Shown: one piece after another, positions 24,178 to 35,333 of the stretch
How the letters are laid out: each line of letters starts with the position of its first letter
How positions within the stretch are numbered: position 1 is the stretch's first letter
Made by a program: the position numbers and the translations under genes
Notes under the pieces: generated by a model
Databases searched by the model: none
What the model was told of the DNA's origin: nothing
Seen by the model: the letters and a program-made list of their open reading frames with translations, nothing else
Assembly (NCBI GenBank): GCA_026210745.1
Contig: CP110630.1
Coordinates: 5,642,001-5,706,000 of the forward strand
Direction of reading: 5' to 3'
DNA: 64,000 nucleotides
Source: Exobasidium rhododendri
Lineage: Eukaryota > Basidiomycota > Exobasidiomycetes > Exobasidiales > Exobasidiaceae

Positions 24178-26948
24178 TCAAGTCTCCTCGTCCTTGCTCA
24201 CTTCGTCGTCGTCTTCATCGTCGTCGTGCTCCGCTAGTTCCTTCTCCTTTTGAACGGCAGCGCGGATGTCCTCTTCATTCAGGTGCAGCTTCTCCTTCCT
24301 GATGCCTACATCGGTAAGACCTCTAGCGGTCTTCTTCCGTAGATTGTCGAGCTGGTCTTCCTGACTGGCCAACCCTTGCATGTCCCACTCCAGCACGAGA
24401 TGTCTGCCCAGCAAATGACTATTCTTTAGACTCTTGTAGGCATTCTCAGCTTCCTTACGATTGACAAACTCGACGAATCCAAAGCCTCGAACCCCAGTCG
24501 CTCCACCACCGGCGGAACTGATGCTTGCTGCACTCTTCCTCGGCACTCGGACGGACTTCACTTTACCGTGAGCAGCAAACAAGGCCCGGACATCCTTCTT
24601 GCTCGCTTGGAACGGTAGATTCTTGATGACGAGCTTCGTCGTGGGAGCAGGTCCGTCAGATTTGTCAGTGGAAGCAGCCACGTCATCCGAATCTTGACCT
24701 CTCTTGGCAAAGGAGACGGATAGCAAGTGACCGTCCAGCGTGGTCTTGTCGATGGCTTTCTGCGCCGCCCTCGCTGCTTCAGTGGTTCGGAATCCAACAA
24801 AGCCATAGCCCATGCTCAAGTTGACCGCTCCGTTCTTGCTCTTTCTACGCTGGATCCTGGCAAAGACGAAATCGTTTAGATTACTGAACATGGAGTTTAA
24901 TCGCTCGTCCGTGGTGGAAAAGGCAAGATTCTTGATGAAAAGGGTGGCGGAGGCTTCCAGTGCTGCAGAGTCACTCTTCCTGTCGTCGGCGTCTGCGGCG
25001 GCGGTAGTGGTTTTGGCAGGAGCAAACTTGGCCGTGGGGGTGTCTACCAGTATACCAAGGGGGGCCTTTTCAAGGTACAGCACAGAATTGCCCAGCCGCT
25101 TGTAGGCAAGTGACTTGAAGGCTACCTTGCTATCCCCACGTACTTCCATCTCGACGATGGCAATCGTGCCACTGGGGGGCATGACTACTCTCTCGACTTT
25201 TCCAAACTTCTCAAACAAGTCTCGCAACGTCTCTGCGCTTGTACCAAAGGGGATGTTCTTCACCAACGTAACAGTTTCTGAACGCTTGGCGTTATTGCCC
25301 TGAAACGCTTCTACGTTGATGCCTTCCTTTTCCAGGTACTCTTTTGTTTCTTGAATCACACTGGTCTCCGCCAGGGCCAACCTGACTGCCGGGCTCATAT
25401 TCTTGCTGCCTGCTTCTTCGTCAGGATTGAGTATCTCGCTCTTTTCCACTCCCAATCGACTGGCAACACTACTGGCAACTGCGTCAGAATTCATGAAAAG
25501 CGTGCTCCAGTTGAAGTCTCTAGAAGCGCCTGCTTTGAGCTCTTGGCGCTTCTTGTCCTTTACTGATCCCCCTTCCTTTTCGTTTGGGCGAAGCTGTATG
25601 GCTGGCATTATGTGCAAGAGTCGACCTTGGAACGTGCTCCCATCTGACGATCGATAGGCAGCTAAAGCTTGGGAGGGATTGGCAAAGGTGACAAAACCGA
25701 TACCCTTGGACGTCTTGGTCTTCTTGTCTAGAGTGATATGCGTCTGGTCAAAGTAACGCAAACGTAGGTTGCAAAGTCAGTGAGTAGGTCGCAGTTACGG
25801 TCACCACGTCGATGCAGAATGTATCAGATAAAAGTGATTATTGTTACTAGCAAAATCGTTCCCAGCATGTTCTCAGTGATGATTCTCTGATGTCCCTATA
25901 CTGATGTTCATCATTTAATGGTCTTTCTGTTCGGCACCCTACTCACCTGCGTCACTTCTCCGCTCTTGGCGAAATAATTCTCCAAATCTTCTTCAGTGGC
26001 GTCAAAGGGCAGATTTCGAACAAACAGTCGACCATTTGACATGATAGCGTCCACATTCTCCTGATCCTTTCGTGCTTTCTCTTCTAAGTCTGCTCTTTCT
26101 CGATCTTGCTTCTTGACTTCTTCTTCGTCGACATCTTCTGTATCTGAGTCAGTTGTCTTATCATTTGCATCCTCCTCCTCCTTCTCCTCATCATCATCAT
26201 CGCCCTCCGAGTCGGACTGTTCAAATTTCTTGTCCTGTTCTTCTAGGTCTTCACCCACTTTCCTCTTCATTCGCTTGTACATATACTCGAGATCAGTCAG
26301 ACCTTCATCGTGCACTACTGCATCCTGCTCCAATGCATCCTCTTCGTCGCGATCATTTTCTGCCTTGTCTGATGTCCCGTTCGCCTTTGCACCATCATAC
26401 TCTTCCCGCTTCTCCCTTTTCGATTTTTTCTTCTCTTTCCCTTCAACTGCATCAAAATCGCCCCTGTTCAGCTTCTGTTCGCCATCCTCTCCTTCTTCGT
26501 TTTGCCAAGTTTTCCTCTTCTTCTTGGGTGCCATAATGGCCATAAACTCATCAAAGCTCACTCCCTTCGCACTTTTGATCTTCTTTTTCTCCTCCGGCGG
26601 TCCCTTCTTTGAGGCTTCTACAACTGTAGCTACAGCACTTCCTCCGGTCTGTTGCCTCTCTTTCCTTCTTTGTAGAATGCCTTCTTTATGCTCCGCCTCT
26701 TCGACAATGGCTTTTGCAATGCTCACATCTATTCTCGCAGTGTCGATAAATGTACGATTGAAGTATTGTAGAGCCTCCTGTGCATCCCCTTCTGTCTTGA
26801 AGCCGACGAACCCAAATCTTCGAGAAGTCCCATCTGGTCTTCGAGCCAGCTTGCTATCAGTGATGACAGCCCCCTGTGATGAAAAGTGCTCCTTCAACCG
26901 TGCCTCGTCCAGATAGGCCGGCAGGTTCTTGATGATGAGGCGAGACAT
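24178..26948 (-). CDS. MRD1: Multiple RNA-binding domain protein Mrd1 (RBM19)
   Basis: Nucleolar pre-rRNA-processing factor needed for 35S cleavages and 40S subunit formation. Two exons (26948-25947, 25743-24178) joined over a 203-nt intron, in phase, give 855 residues. RRM1 is at the extreme N-terminus (SRLIIKNLPAYLDEARLKEH). A long acidic, lysine-rich linker follows, then RRM2 at about 305-390, which is split by the intron between GEVTQ and THITLDKKTKTSKG. RRM3 starts near 490 (LVKNIPFGTSAETLRDLF), RRM4 near 600 (LFIKNLAFSTTDERLNSMF) and RRM5 near 705 (LVIKNLPFQASKKDVRALF). That five-RRM layout is the Mrd1 signature. Its start codon lies 205 bp from that of POT1 on the other strand. Confidence 0.95.
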
Positions 26949-27153
26949 TGCGTCTCACAAGCTCAAGGTCGATGCATGGACCGGAGTGGGTTTAGAGTGC
27001 ACTTCTCAACGAAACGAAGAGAAAAAAGCAAGCGAGAAAGAGATAAATTTCAAGAACATGTGACCGTCGCGAAAGCGCGTCCAAAAGCTTAAAAGTCCCG
27101 GGAAAGGTGTCGTTGCTTCGCGTTGCCGTCAATGGTCGTCCAAGGCACCCAGT

Positions 27154-30009
27154 ATGCGAAAGAGGAAGAGGAACAGAAAGACACCCGTTGGAGGAGAAGA
27201 AGAGGAAGAGCAGGAAGGCGACGAGGGAAAGTACCGACCGAGGAGCAAAGGGCCACTCACCTCGACGCAAATCAGGCTGACGGAAAATCAGGAAGATCGG
27301 CTGGGGAAATTGAATAGCAGTGTGCAGTGGATTGTCAAAATTGCCCAAGACAGAGGTTGTAATGCGTGCCTTGCTATACAGAGCACTGCGGATGTACAGA
27401 TGGACCAAGAAGGATGCAAGGCAAGCTTGCTCACTCTGGATAATCAGCACGTAGCCTTGCATATCCGCGGCAGCTGGGCAAACACCGCAGCAAGTGTGTT
27501 GAATCTGGCAGGGGGAGAACGACTACTACTCCTCTCAGGATTGGGGGCAAGGATACCCTCCAGTGGAAGCCAGATCATCTTTGAAAGCGGTAAGATGATG
27601 GCAGAAATACTTGATGCGAGGACACTTGAATCACAGGGCTGGCTAGAAGTAGCTGGTGATGAGATTGTGGCAATGCCCAAATGGCCTGACCTAGACGTGC
27701 GCGGTAATTCCTCATCTGTAAATCTGCAGCCTGTGAGCTCCGTGAACGGTGGTACGAACGCTTTTGATCTGACAGGAGCTCAAACTACTGCACCCAAAGA
27801 CGACGGTCGAGCTCCTGCTAGGATCTCGATCGGTACACCGCAAGCTGTGCGACCTGATATACTCTCTTCTCCGCTTCGTACCCCGAACAACAGCGAAGCT
27901 TCCTTGCGATGCTCTACTTCCGCAACACCCGGCTGGCTTAGGACCCCGGTGCCTTGTGCAGGAGGTAGCAGCTCCTTCGAAACGCCGCCGAGGGAGGTAC
28001 GAAGAAGCGCAGCAGCGGCACCAATTCCTTTTAAAGCCAGCAAGGTCGTTGAGGCCAAAATCTTTGGCTCGCGCCTTTACACTCCCGTTCGTCTATTGAA
28101 GTGCGAGGCGAGAACGGTCTTCAATGTCATCGGACTGATCATGACAGACAACTCCATCCGACAGTCACTGAGTGGGGCTCGTGATTGGAAGATAACGATT
28201 GGTCTCTGTGACGTGGAGCAGAGCAAAGATCCCCACTGTCAACGTGTTTCCTTCAACCTTTTCTCCACGACGGAAGCTGGACTCCCACGATGCAAGCCGG
28301 GTAGCATCCTGCTCTTGCGTGGTATCAAGATCAAGCCGTTCAATAGCGCACCTCAAGGAAGCGGCTATCCTGGTGACTTTGATTGGATCATGATAGATAC
28401 CTCCATAGATGATCCCAACGACGCTTTTACAATCCCCAACTCTAGCGGAGTACTCCTGCCTCCGGAGCGAAAAGAGATGGTAAGGCTGTATCATTGGCAT
28501 CGGAAGCAACGGTCGAGAGGACAGAGTCAAGTTGTAGCGTCAAGCCGAAGTTCTAGACCTCGCATCAATGTATGCGGTATGGAAAAGGAGCTCTTCTTTG
28601 ACGCGACCGTCGAGATACTCAAGATTTGGGACCATGCTCGACCGTTTGAGATGTATGTGACAGACTACACAAGTCATCCCTTACTTTACAGCGCGAATGA
28701 CGTCCATCTCGGAATACAAAGTCGAGAGGAACTCTCGGAATCACAGGATGACTGCAGCGATTCAGGAAACGGACGAGTGCTGCCGGTAAGCTTGTGGGAC
28801 GATCAAGAAGAAAATATAAAGCACATCAACGTTGGGATGCTCGTGCATCTGGAAAACGTTCGGACAAAGATGCAACCGAACAATTATCTCTGTGGCACGA
28901 TGGGCGGCGGTTGGCAGTGTCGGGAGGAAAAGTTGAGAGTTATCTTGGTGCGAGACAAGGGCGTGATCGAGGACTTCAAGAGGAGAAAGGAAGAGTTCAT
29001 CCAAGACGTAGCTCTTAAACGGGCAGAAAGGATGCACGCAATGAGAGCAGTAGAGTCGAGGAGGAGAAGTCGGAGCATCGAAGGGAGTACGTCAGAAGTC
29101 CGAGGCATGCAGGTAGAGGAGGGTGACAGCGCTCCAAGCACTGCTGAGCTGCCCTCCTTCCATTCGATGCCGTCCGGTATGCCACCTCCGGGTCAAAAGC
29201 CGCTCTCGTTGAATGACAATGTCGTCAATCAACAATCTCGCCTTCCCAGCTCTGGAACGCTTAGCAGCCTAGAGCAATCGATGCGAGAAAAAGTGGCGCC
29301 AACTGTGATTGATGAAGAGACCCTGTCTTCTTGCCCGCTCACTTCTGTCGAACACATCATCGACTTGACGGCGGACGAGTTGAAGTCTCGCAAAACCTTT
29401 GTTTGCGAAGGCATCGTACGAGACATTTTACCAAGAAACATCGATGAAATCGTGAAAGTACAGTGTGGACTGTGTAAGTCTGTGTGAGTTTGACGGTGAC
29501 ACCAGGGACAGCTGAGATTCGCAGTACCTTTGAAAAGGCCTCCCTTTCTCCTGACACCCCCTATTCTCACGCACCTCCTTAGACTTCCGGTGAATCATGC
29601 GTTCTGCGCCAAGTGCGCCGAAGAGGATGGCAAAGACTTACATTACAGCTTCTCATTCGCACTCTGTGTCGAGGACCTCGCTTATACGAGGAATACAAAG
29701 ACGCAAGAAGAAGCAAAGGAAGATGATTCAGGTCCCGTCATGCTACCCGTCGTCGTGCGAGGTGAGGAAGCAAGGCACTTCCTGCACGGCTTTCATCCAA
29801 AGGACATCAGAGATCGTAAGGCAACCATGGATCGGCTCAAGAAGAGACTGCTACCTTTGCTTGGCTCCAAGATCATCTATGGTCACGCTGAAAAGGAGCC
29901 CTCGCCGTCCAAATTTGCTCTCCTTGCAAACGGATCGATGTTGCCTGATGGATCTGTGCGACCTCGATATTACCTTACCAATACTCGCCTGATCAAGGAC
30001 GGAACGTAG
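27154..30009 (+). CDS. POT1: Telomere single-strand binding protein Pot1
   Basis: Shelterin component that binds the G-rich telomeric overhang. Two exons (27154-29483, 29583-30009) over a 99-nt intron give 918 residues. OB1 (Telo_bind) starts near residue 310 (FNVIGLIMTDNSIRQSLSGA, later VSFNLFSTTE and GSILLLRGIKIKPFN). OB2 is near 480-620 (ATVEILKIWDHARPFEMYVT, then NVGMLVHLENVRTK). The splice creates a C-terminal pair C771-x2-C774 and C785-x2-C788, a likely zinc site inside the third OB fold. About 300 residues precede OB1 and contain another beta-rich segment (CKASLLTLDNQHVALHIRGS), longer than in animal POT1. The splice choice is firm, because the alternative donor 11 nt earlier (GTAAGT) brings a stop in frame. 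An upstream ATG at 27132 is in another frame. Confidence 0.85.
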
Positions 30010-30228
30010 GAATCGTCTTTACACATCTCCCATTTTCTCCTTTCCTCATCCCATCACGGATATTGTACAGAATAAACTCACTCATACCCTCTATCGCGCC
30101 AATATAGCAGAGCGTTGACCCAGCTTAATATAGCAATGACCATTTTCATTTTCAGAGGGAGCGTGGACAAATCATGTCTATGTGACGGAAGGGTCTAATA
30201 ACACTCCCGCGTTCCCCTTCTATCCTTC

Positions 30229-30920
30229 TTACGATGAATAGAGCTCCTCTTTGAGTACAATGCCTGCAGGATCGAAGAAGGCAGAAAAGCGGGCGGTGAG
30301 CGAAGCGCAATCACAAAACGTGTCGTAAGCGAAGAAAGGTAGAGAATGACTCACCGAGCTCTTCCTTGACTGGCTGCAAAGCTTCCAAGTACTTTTGATA
30401 TTGAGCCTTGTTTTCTACCTTTTCCTTGATACCTTCAAAGACTCGCACTGCTGTCGAATAATCATTGACTCTTCGACTTGCTCGTAGGGCAGCTTCAGCT
30501 ACTTCAGGAGCAGGTACCAAATCGTAGGAAAAACAGTTATTGAGGCCACGTTGGAGTTCGAATAGATCTTCAACGGATTCAAAAAAGGTTACGTAGCGAG
30601 AAGTAAATGACTCAAACGATTCATCTTCGGAGTGTGCAGCATATCGTCGAACTGATTGTCGGAAGACATTGTAGTAATAGTAGTAAAATTCAAGATCGGT
30701 TGTTGAAATAAAGGTCGATTAAGGGGAAAAAAGGACGAGAGATGAGAGCGGAGCATTTGATCAGTCACTGAGAATGCTTCCCACCTGTGCAGTCTGACAT
30801 GCAATCTGCCCTTGTCTTACCTTGTTGCATGCTGACGGGAACAGAAGCACGACCCAACATGGCGGCTCTAGCACCAGTCCCAGCCGCAGCTTGACGAATA
30901 GCGCCTGTTAGATACGACAT
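30229..30920 (-). CDS. COX6: Cytochrome c oxidase subunit 6 (Cox6/COX5A)
   Basis: Nuclear-encoded subunit of mitochondrial complex IV. Three exons (30920-30821, 30651-30355, 30263-30229) with introns of 169 and 91 nt give 143 residues. The N-terminus is a mitochondrial presequence rich in Arg, Ala and Ser (AIRQAAAGTGARAAMLGR). The mature part contains LFELQRGLNNCFSYDLVPAP, VAEAALRASRRVNDYSTAVR and YQKYLEALQPVKEELG, diagnostic for COX5A. The last exon adds only IVLKEELYSS. Both introns were placed by phase and by the family ends; the first one removes a segment with an accidental ATG. Convergent with POT1 (219 bp between stops) and divergent from ARPC5. Confidence 0.93.
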
Positions 30921-31723
30921 TGTGATCGAGTGGATGAAAGGCTGATAATGCAGAGGTCGATAGGCGCAATGGTGATGATCGCTATCGACACGATAGAGCA
31001 AAGGACTGAAGATGAAAAAGATATCCCTACAATCTGGTAGATTACCTAGCGACGACTGTCCGTTTGACACGCCCACCGAGTTTGGCCGGGTCAGAAGAAG
31101 GAGTTGAGTTCTCCCACGTGCAGCATGCAAGCTGAACAAAATCCAAGGGGGGTGATACGTATACGAGGCAAAAGAAGCTAAATCTGCAGAGTTCATTAAC
31201 ACTCTAAAAAGTGTTTAACGCGTGTACATATACGTTACAATTAGTCTCTAATTCAATTTGACACCTATTATAAAACGCTCGGAGTAAAAAGACAGATGTT
31301 GTGTAGCCTTATACAATAGCGATCATCACTCACGACCTTCTGACTGTCTCAGTGTACCATGTCACTCTGATGATGGTGTTGATATTGTCATATTGAGGAC
31401 ATTCTACTTGACTTTTGACAAATCTAGAGGCTCCCATCCAAATTCATGGTCAAGAATCAGAAACCTGCACGTGATCAGATTGTAAGTGAATTTGTAGTTA
31501 AAAATATTTTATAATGATTCTTGCATGATTAGCTTCTTTTGCCTCGTACACGTATCATCCCCCAAATCCAACCACCATAAGACACGCCACGCGACGCTCC
31601 CCTTCGCCCGTTCTCGAAGGACGCCTCACTCGATTGGCAATAGGAACAGGCTGTAGGAGGTGTGCACTGGGCACATAAGGAGATCCTCAGTCTATCTGAT
31701 TTACAACTACACAATCGATCGAC
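30921..31723. promoter_or_regulatory. Divergent intergenic region, COX6 / ARPC5
   Basis: 803 bp between the two start codons, with a rather AT-rich centre at about 31190-31520. No gene or RNA recognised, and no single regulatory element can be named. Confidence 0.5.
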
Positions 31724-32436
31724 ATGGACAGCTTTCGGAAGATCGACGTGGACAAGTATGACGAGGACGTCTTACTGGAAGAAGAGCTTATTGATGTGGA
31801 TAAGAGGTCACCAGTAGAGCTAGCTGGGGTTGCGAAACAAAAGGCAAACGATGTCCGGGGATTGATAGGAAGGTGCGATGCAGCAGATCCCGTAGTGTTG
31901 GCTTCGATACGTGATTTTGGTACTGACTCGGGCGATATTGTCTCCTTTTCCATTGCAGAGGTGATTCAAGGGGTGCTCTAGCTCTGATACTCGAAAGTCC
32001 ACCCTATGGTCCGTTAAATGCAGACGCAAAGGTGGGTATGCTGATCTGAGTGCGACGGCCGAGGGAGCCTCTCTGGACATCTTACGCTTTGTTCCTTCCT
32101 GTCCATCCGCAATCGTAGAACACAACATTGATGTCTCTACTGGACATAATCAACAGTACCAAGTCATCCGATATACCTTCCCTAGTCAAGTCATTATCGC
32201 TGGACGAACAAGATATGCTGATGAAATACTTGTACAAAGGATTATCAAGTCCAGATTTGGGAGCTAGTGCTGTGCTGCTGGGATGGCATGAGAAGGTATG
32301 TGGGCATAGTGACTTTGGAAGACGATGTGCGCTCCTCCTCGCTGAAGCATTTCCCTCTCCTCGACCACAACAGTTGACCGAAGTAGCGGGTACAGGTTGC
32401 ATCATGCGGGTGCTGACAGACAGAAAGCGAGTGTAG
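31724..32436 (+). CDS. ARC15: Arp2/3 complex subunit 5 (p16-Arc)
   Basis: Subunit of the actin-nucleating Arp2/3 complex at cortical patches. Four exons (31724-31872, 31959-32031, 32119-32295, 32374-32436), introns 86, 87 and 78 nt, encode 153 residues, the family length. It begins MDSFRKIDVDKYDEDVLLEE. The segments ALALILESPPYGPLNADAK, LMKYLYKGLSSPDLGAS and VLLGWHEKLTEVAGTGCIMR, the last two spanning or flanking splice joins, are classic ARPC5. The third intron interrupts WHEK|LTEV exactly, which confirms the model. The frame-read exon 3 would end differently if the intron were retained. Convergent with the OTU gene, with 144 bp between stops. Confidence 0.96.
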
Positions 32437-32580
32437 AGATGATGTCATTTTGAATGATGATCGCCCAGCCTCTTTACGAGTGTAATGTACATGAAATGGA
32501 GATGAGCAGAGGGAGTGTGAGGTGCAGGGAGTAATGCGTAGTATAGATAGGGTGTCCCCGCGCAGGCCTCTATTGTTGCA

Positions 32581-34712
32581 CTAAATCTTCAGCTCTAAGA
32601 AACCTCGAACGTGTGATGACACTGGCAAAGATTGCTCTCGAGTGTTCTCTTCATCATTTGCTGCCCTTTCCCGCCGTTTATTCTTTGCCTCCATTGCCTT
32701 TCTAGCCTTCTCCTCCTGACGAGCCTGCCTTCTTTCCTTCATAGTCAAGGGCTTTGTCGAGCTTACTTTCAACTTAGATGGCTCTCGCTCTTGATGATCC
32801 TCGATCGGCCATTCTTCTCTTACATGAAGAGAGTTCAGGTCTTTTGAAGACAAAGCAGCGTCCTCTTCTGGTTTGAATGGGGCCTGCATCGGGGAGCGAC
32901 TTTGGGACCGCCTCTTGGGACTTCGAAGGCTCGACATCGGATCTTTGGAAGCCGCTCTCTTGCTCCTCATGGTCGTCTTGGAATGCGTGGATTGCACACC
33001 TGACTCCGGTGATTCATCGGTCGTAGCATGGGTCGAAGAGGACCCGCCTTCCATGCTCGAACAAGTACCCATCGTATCCACGGAAGAAGGAGAAGCCGCT
33101 CTCCAGTCTCGTAAGTGATCAGGAAGAGGTGGATGACAATAATATTCGTGTTGATCATCCATCAAGATAGCATGACCATGTTGAGGCAGTGAAGGTCCTG
33201 CAGCTTCATCTGCACGAGCAGCATCATCTGGCGATGACAAGACACCGTTGGTACTTGATGCTTCGTCTTCGTCCTCGGTCGCATCATCATCGATCACGGC
33301 ATCTTGAGCCAAGATTGCTTCGAGTGCTTCTTCCCACCCACCCTGTCTCTTGATATAGAAGCGGATTTGCTGCAGAGAGTAGCCACTTGTACTACGGAGA
33401 ACCAAGGCTTCCTCTTCAGTGGGGTTATCACTTTCTCCTTCCCCTTCTTCGCTGACTGTATTTGCTGCCTTGGAAGTGCTACCTGACGCTGCGTGTTCCT
33501 GCAACGAAAGAGTGCGACATCTTATTAGAACGAGGTGAAGCGCCTCACGCTTGCCTATCACCACTCACTTCTTTTATTCGTGGTAATCCAGTGTGTGGAC
33601 CCTCTAGATTACGGATGGAGCTATAGTGCTCCCAATTGTGGTAAGCGATATAAAGCGGACCGTACGCCTCTGCCACAATCTCGCTACTGGCCCCCGCTCC
33701 TACTGTCTCCGTGTCCGATTGACTATGCAGTGCCATCTTGGAAGACTCTGCTGCACTCGGTGTCATTCCTGTCGGTTTCTGCTCTGCCAGTCCTTTGATC
33801 TTCTTTTCTCTACGAAGTCGCCTCAATTCTCTTTCACTCGGAGGAGGTCCTTCTGTCCCCGGCGTTGTCTTATTCTGTGCAATCTGTCTCTCTTTTTCCC
33901 TTCTCTCCCTTTCTTTTGTCGCTTGAGGTGATTCGTCTTCTCCCGACACAATGTACACTAACCCGGGTTGAACAATCTTTATTTCCTTTTGCTGCAGTTG
34001 TGCAAAAGCCGACAGTTCTAGGTGACCACCATATGTACCAGACTGTCTCATCGTCCGAACATACTCTATGAAAGGCCGCTCAATGTCAATGAACGCTTCA
34101 AACTTATCTGGTCGCTCTGCAAGATAGTCGCAGACTTGCTCTCTCAGAATTCCGTGTTGATGGGGGTATCCATACAGCTGATCCGACAGGGCCCGAAACA
34201 GGCAATTCCCATCACCCATCGTATTTGCAGCATATAGGCCCATCGATCGCAGTTGCGTGTTTAGTTCCTTTTCCACCTGAGCTGGATCATCCAGACCATT
34301 CGTGAGCTGCGAAGAATGAAAAGGGATGTCAGAGGATGAATAGAATTCCAATTTCCAGCTCGTTGTCCTTTTTTCCCTTCTTTACCTTTGCTCTGCTGCT
34401 TCGTGTTACTCTTTCACCTGCGAGAATGATAACGAGTCATCGTCAGCACACAGATCACCCGTAGTAGCAATACAAGTGCAACTATCTTCCGAAAATCCAC
34501 ATAGGATCTCTTGCTCCTCGCTCCTTGCTCTGTGCAATGGTGCTCCTCTCCAGCCGGAAGGTGTCCACCTGCCACTCCTAATCACTCGTGTGGAGAAGAT
34601 GCTCACCTCCATTTCCGCTTGTCGCTCCTCTCCTTCCGGATGATGCTTTTGCGATGCTAGTACCACTACCACCGCTACCACCGGGCTTTCTAGCCCGGTG
34701 AGCCTTGACCAT
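32581..34712 (-). CDS. OTU-family deubiquitinase with C-terminal UBA-like domain (OTUD3-like)
   Basis: Cysteine protease that removes ubiquitin. Four exons, 34712-34607, 34417-34386, 34306-33569 and 33498-32581, give 597 residues; exon 2 is only 32 nt. The N-terminus is basic and glycine-rich (MVKAHRARKPGGSGGSG). The OTU domain at about residues 60-220 has the catalytic Asp and Cys in MGDGNCLFRALSDQLYG and the catalytic His in YHNWEHYSSIRN. A charged coil interrupts the domain before that His. Near residue 335 a UBA-type segment follows (TSGYSLQQIRFYIKRQGGWE). The last 200 residues are Ser/Arg-rich and end in a Lys/Arg-Glu helix. The layout matches OTUD3. The first intron (189 nt) is long for this locus, and the two N-terminal exons are supported by phase only. 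Confidence 0.85.
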
Positions 34713-35333
34713 GACCGAATAGCAGTTGTCGGTTCCAGGGAGGGTCACTCCTTTGCTCCGATGATGAGCAGCGTTTCAGCAAATGTAGTCGCACCGATGT
34801 CAGGAATCACTACACCGACCGACCGCGCCTTGGGGGAATTTATCGGTGATTTCAAGTATTACAATTTTCTAATTCTTTTTTTTTTCTCCCTTACTTTTCT
34901 TCCCTAAATAAAACCTTTCTCAGCAGTGTTTCAATCTCTTCCTGTCCAACTGAAGGAAGAAGTAATCGCGGTACTTCTGATCCCAGAATCGACAAAAGTT
35001 TCGACACTAAGGTACATATCTAGATACAGCCCTGTGTAAGTATCCGCTCGTAAAGTATGCGCTGCATCATTGAGCAGGTGGAATGGTATTGCACAAGGTG
35101 GGGATCTGATCCGCCCCTACAGACGGGAACCTGGCTCATACGTGTGAAGTCATTAATTACCCACCCGCCGACAGCACAGTACTCCTCTTCAGACCCTTAA
35201 AAAAGAGAAAGAGATTAGGAAGGCCTATTCACCGAATCAGACGGGGCCCCTCCACGCACCAAGGGTTGAAGGAACGCGCGGTCTGACACTTCACTAGTAA
35301 GCCACTTAAAGACAGCGGAGACATAGACTTGAG
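34713..35333. promoter_or_regulatory. Divergent intergenic region, OTU gene / PPxY gene
   Basis: 621 bp. A T-rich run (ttcttttttttttctccctt) occurs near 34872. A short plus frame at 34698-34907 is not protein-like and overlaps the OTU start. Nothing else recognised. Confidence 0.5.

Noticed and set aside
26113-26916. Plus-strand frame of 267 codons, extremely Ser/Phe-rich
   Set aside because: It is the mirror of the acidic and Lys-rich linker codons of MRD1 on the other strand (gaa/gag/gat read as ttc/ctc/atc). No family resemblance and no promoter logic.
34698-34907. Small plus frame with a hydrophobic C-terminus
   Set aside because: Overlaps the OTU start, and its hydrophobic end derives from a T-rich run. 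Unlikely to be a real membrane protein.
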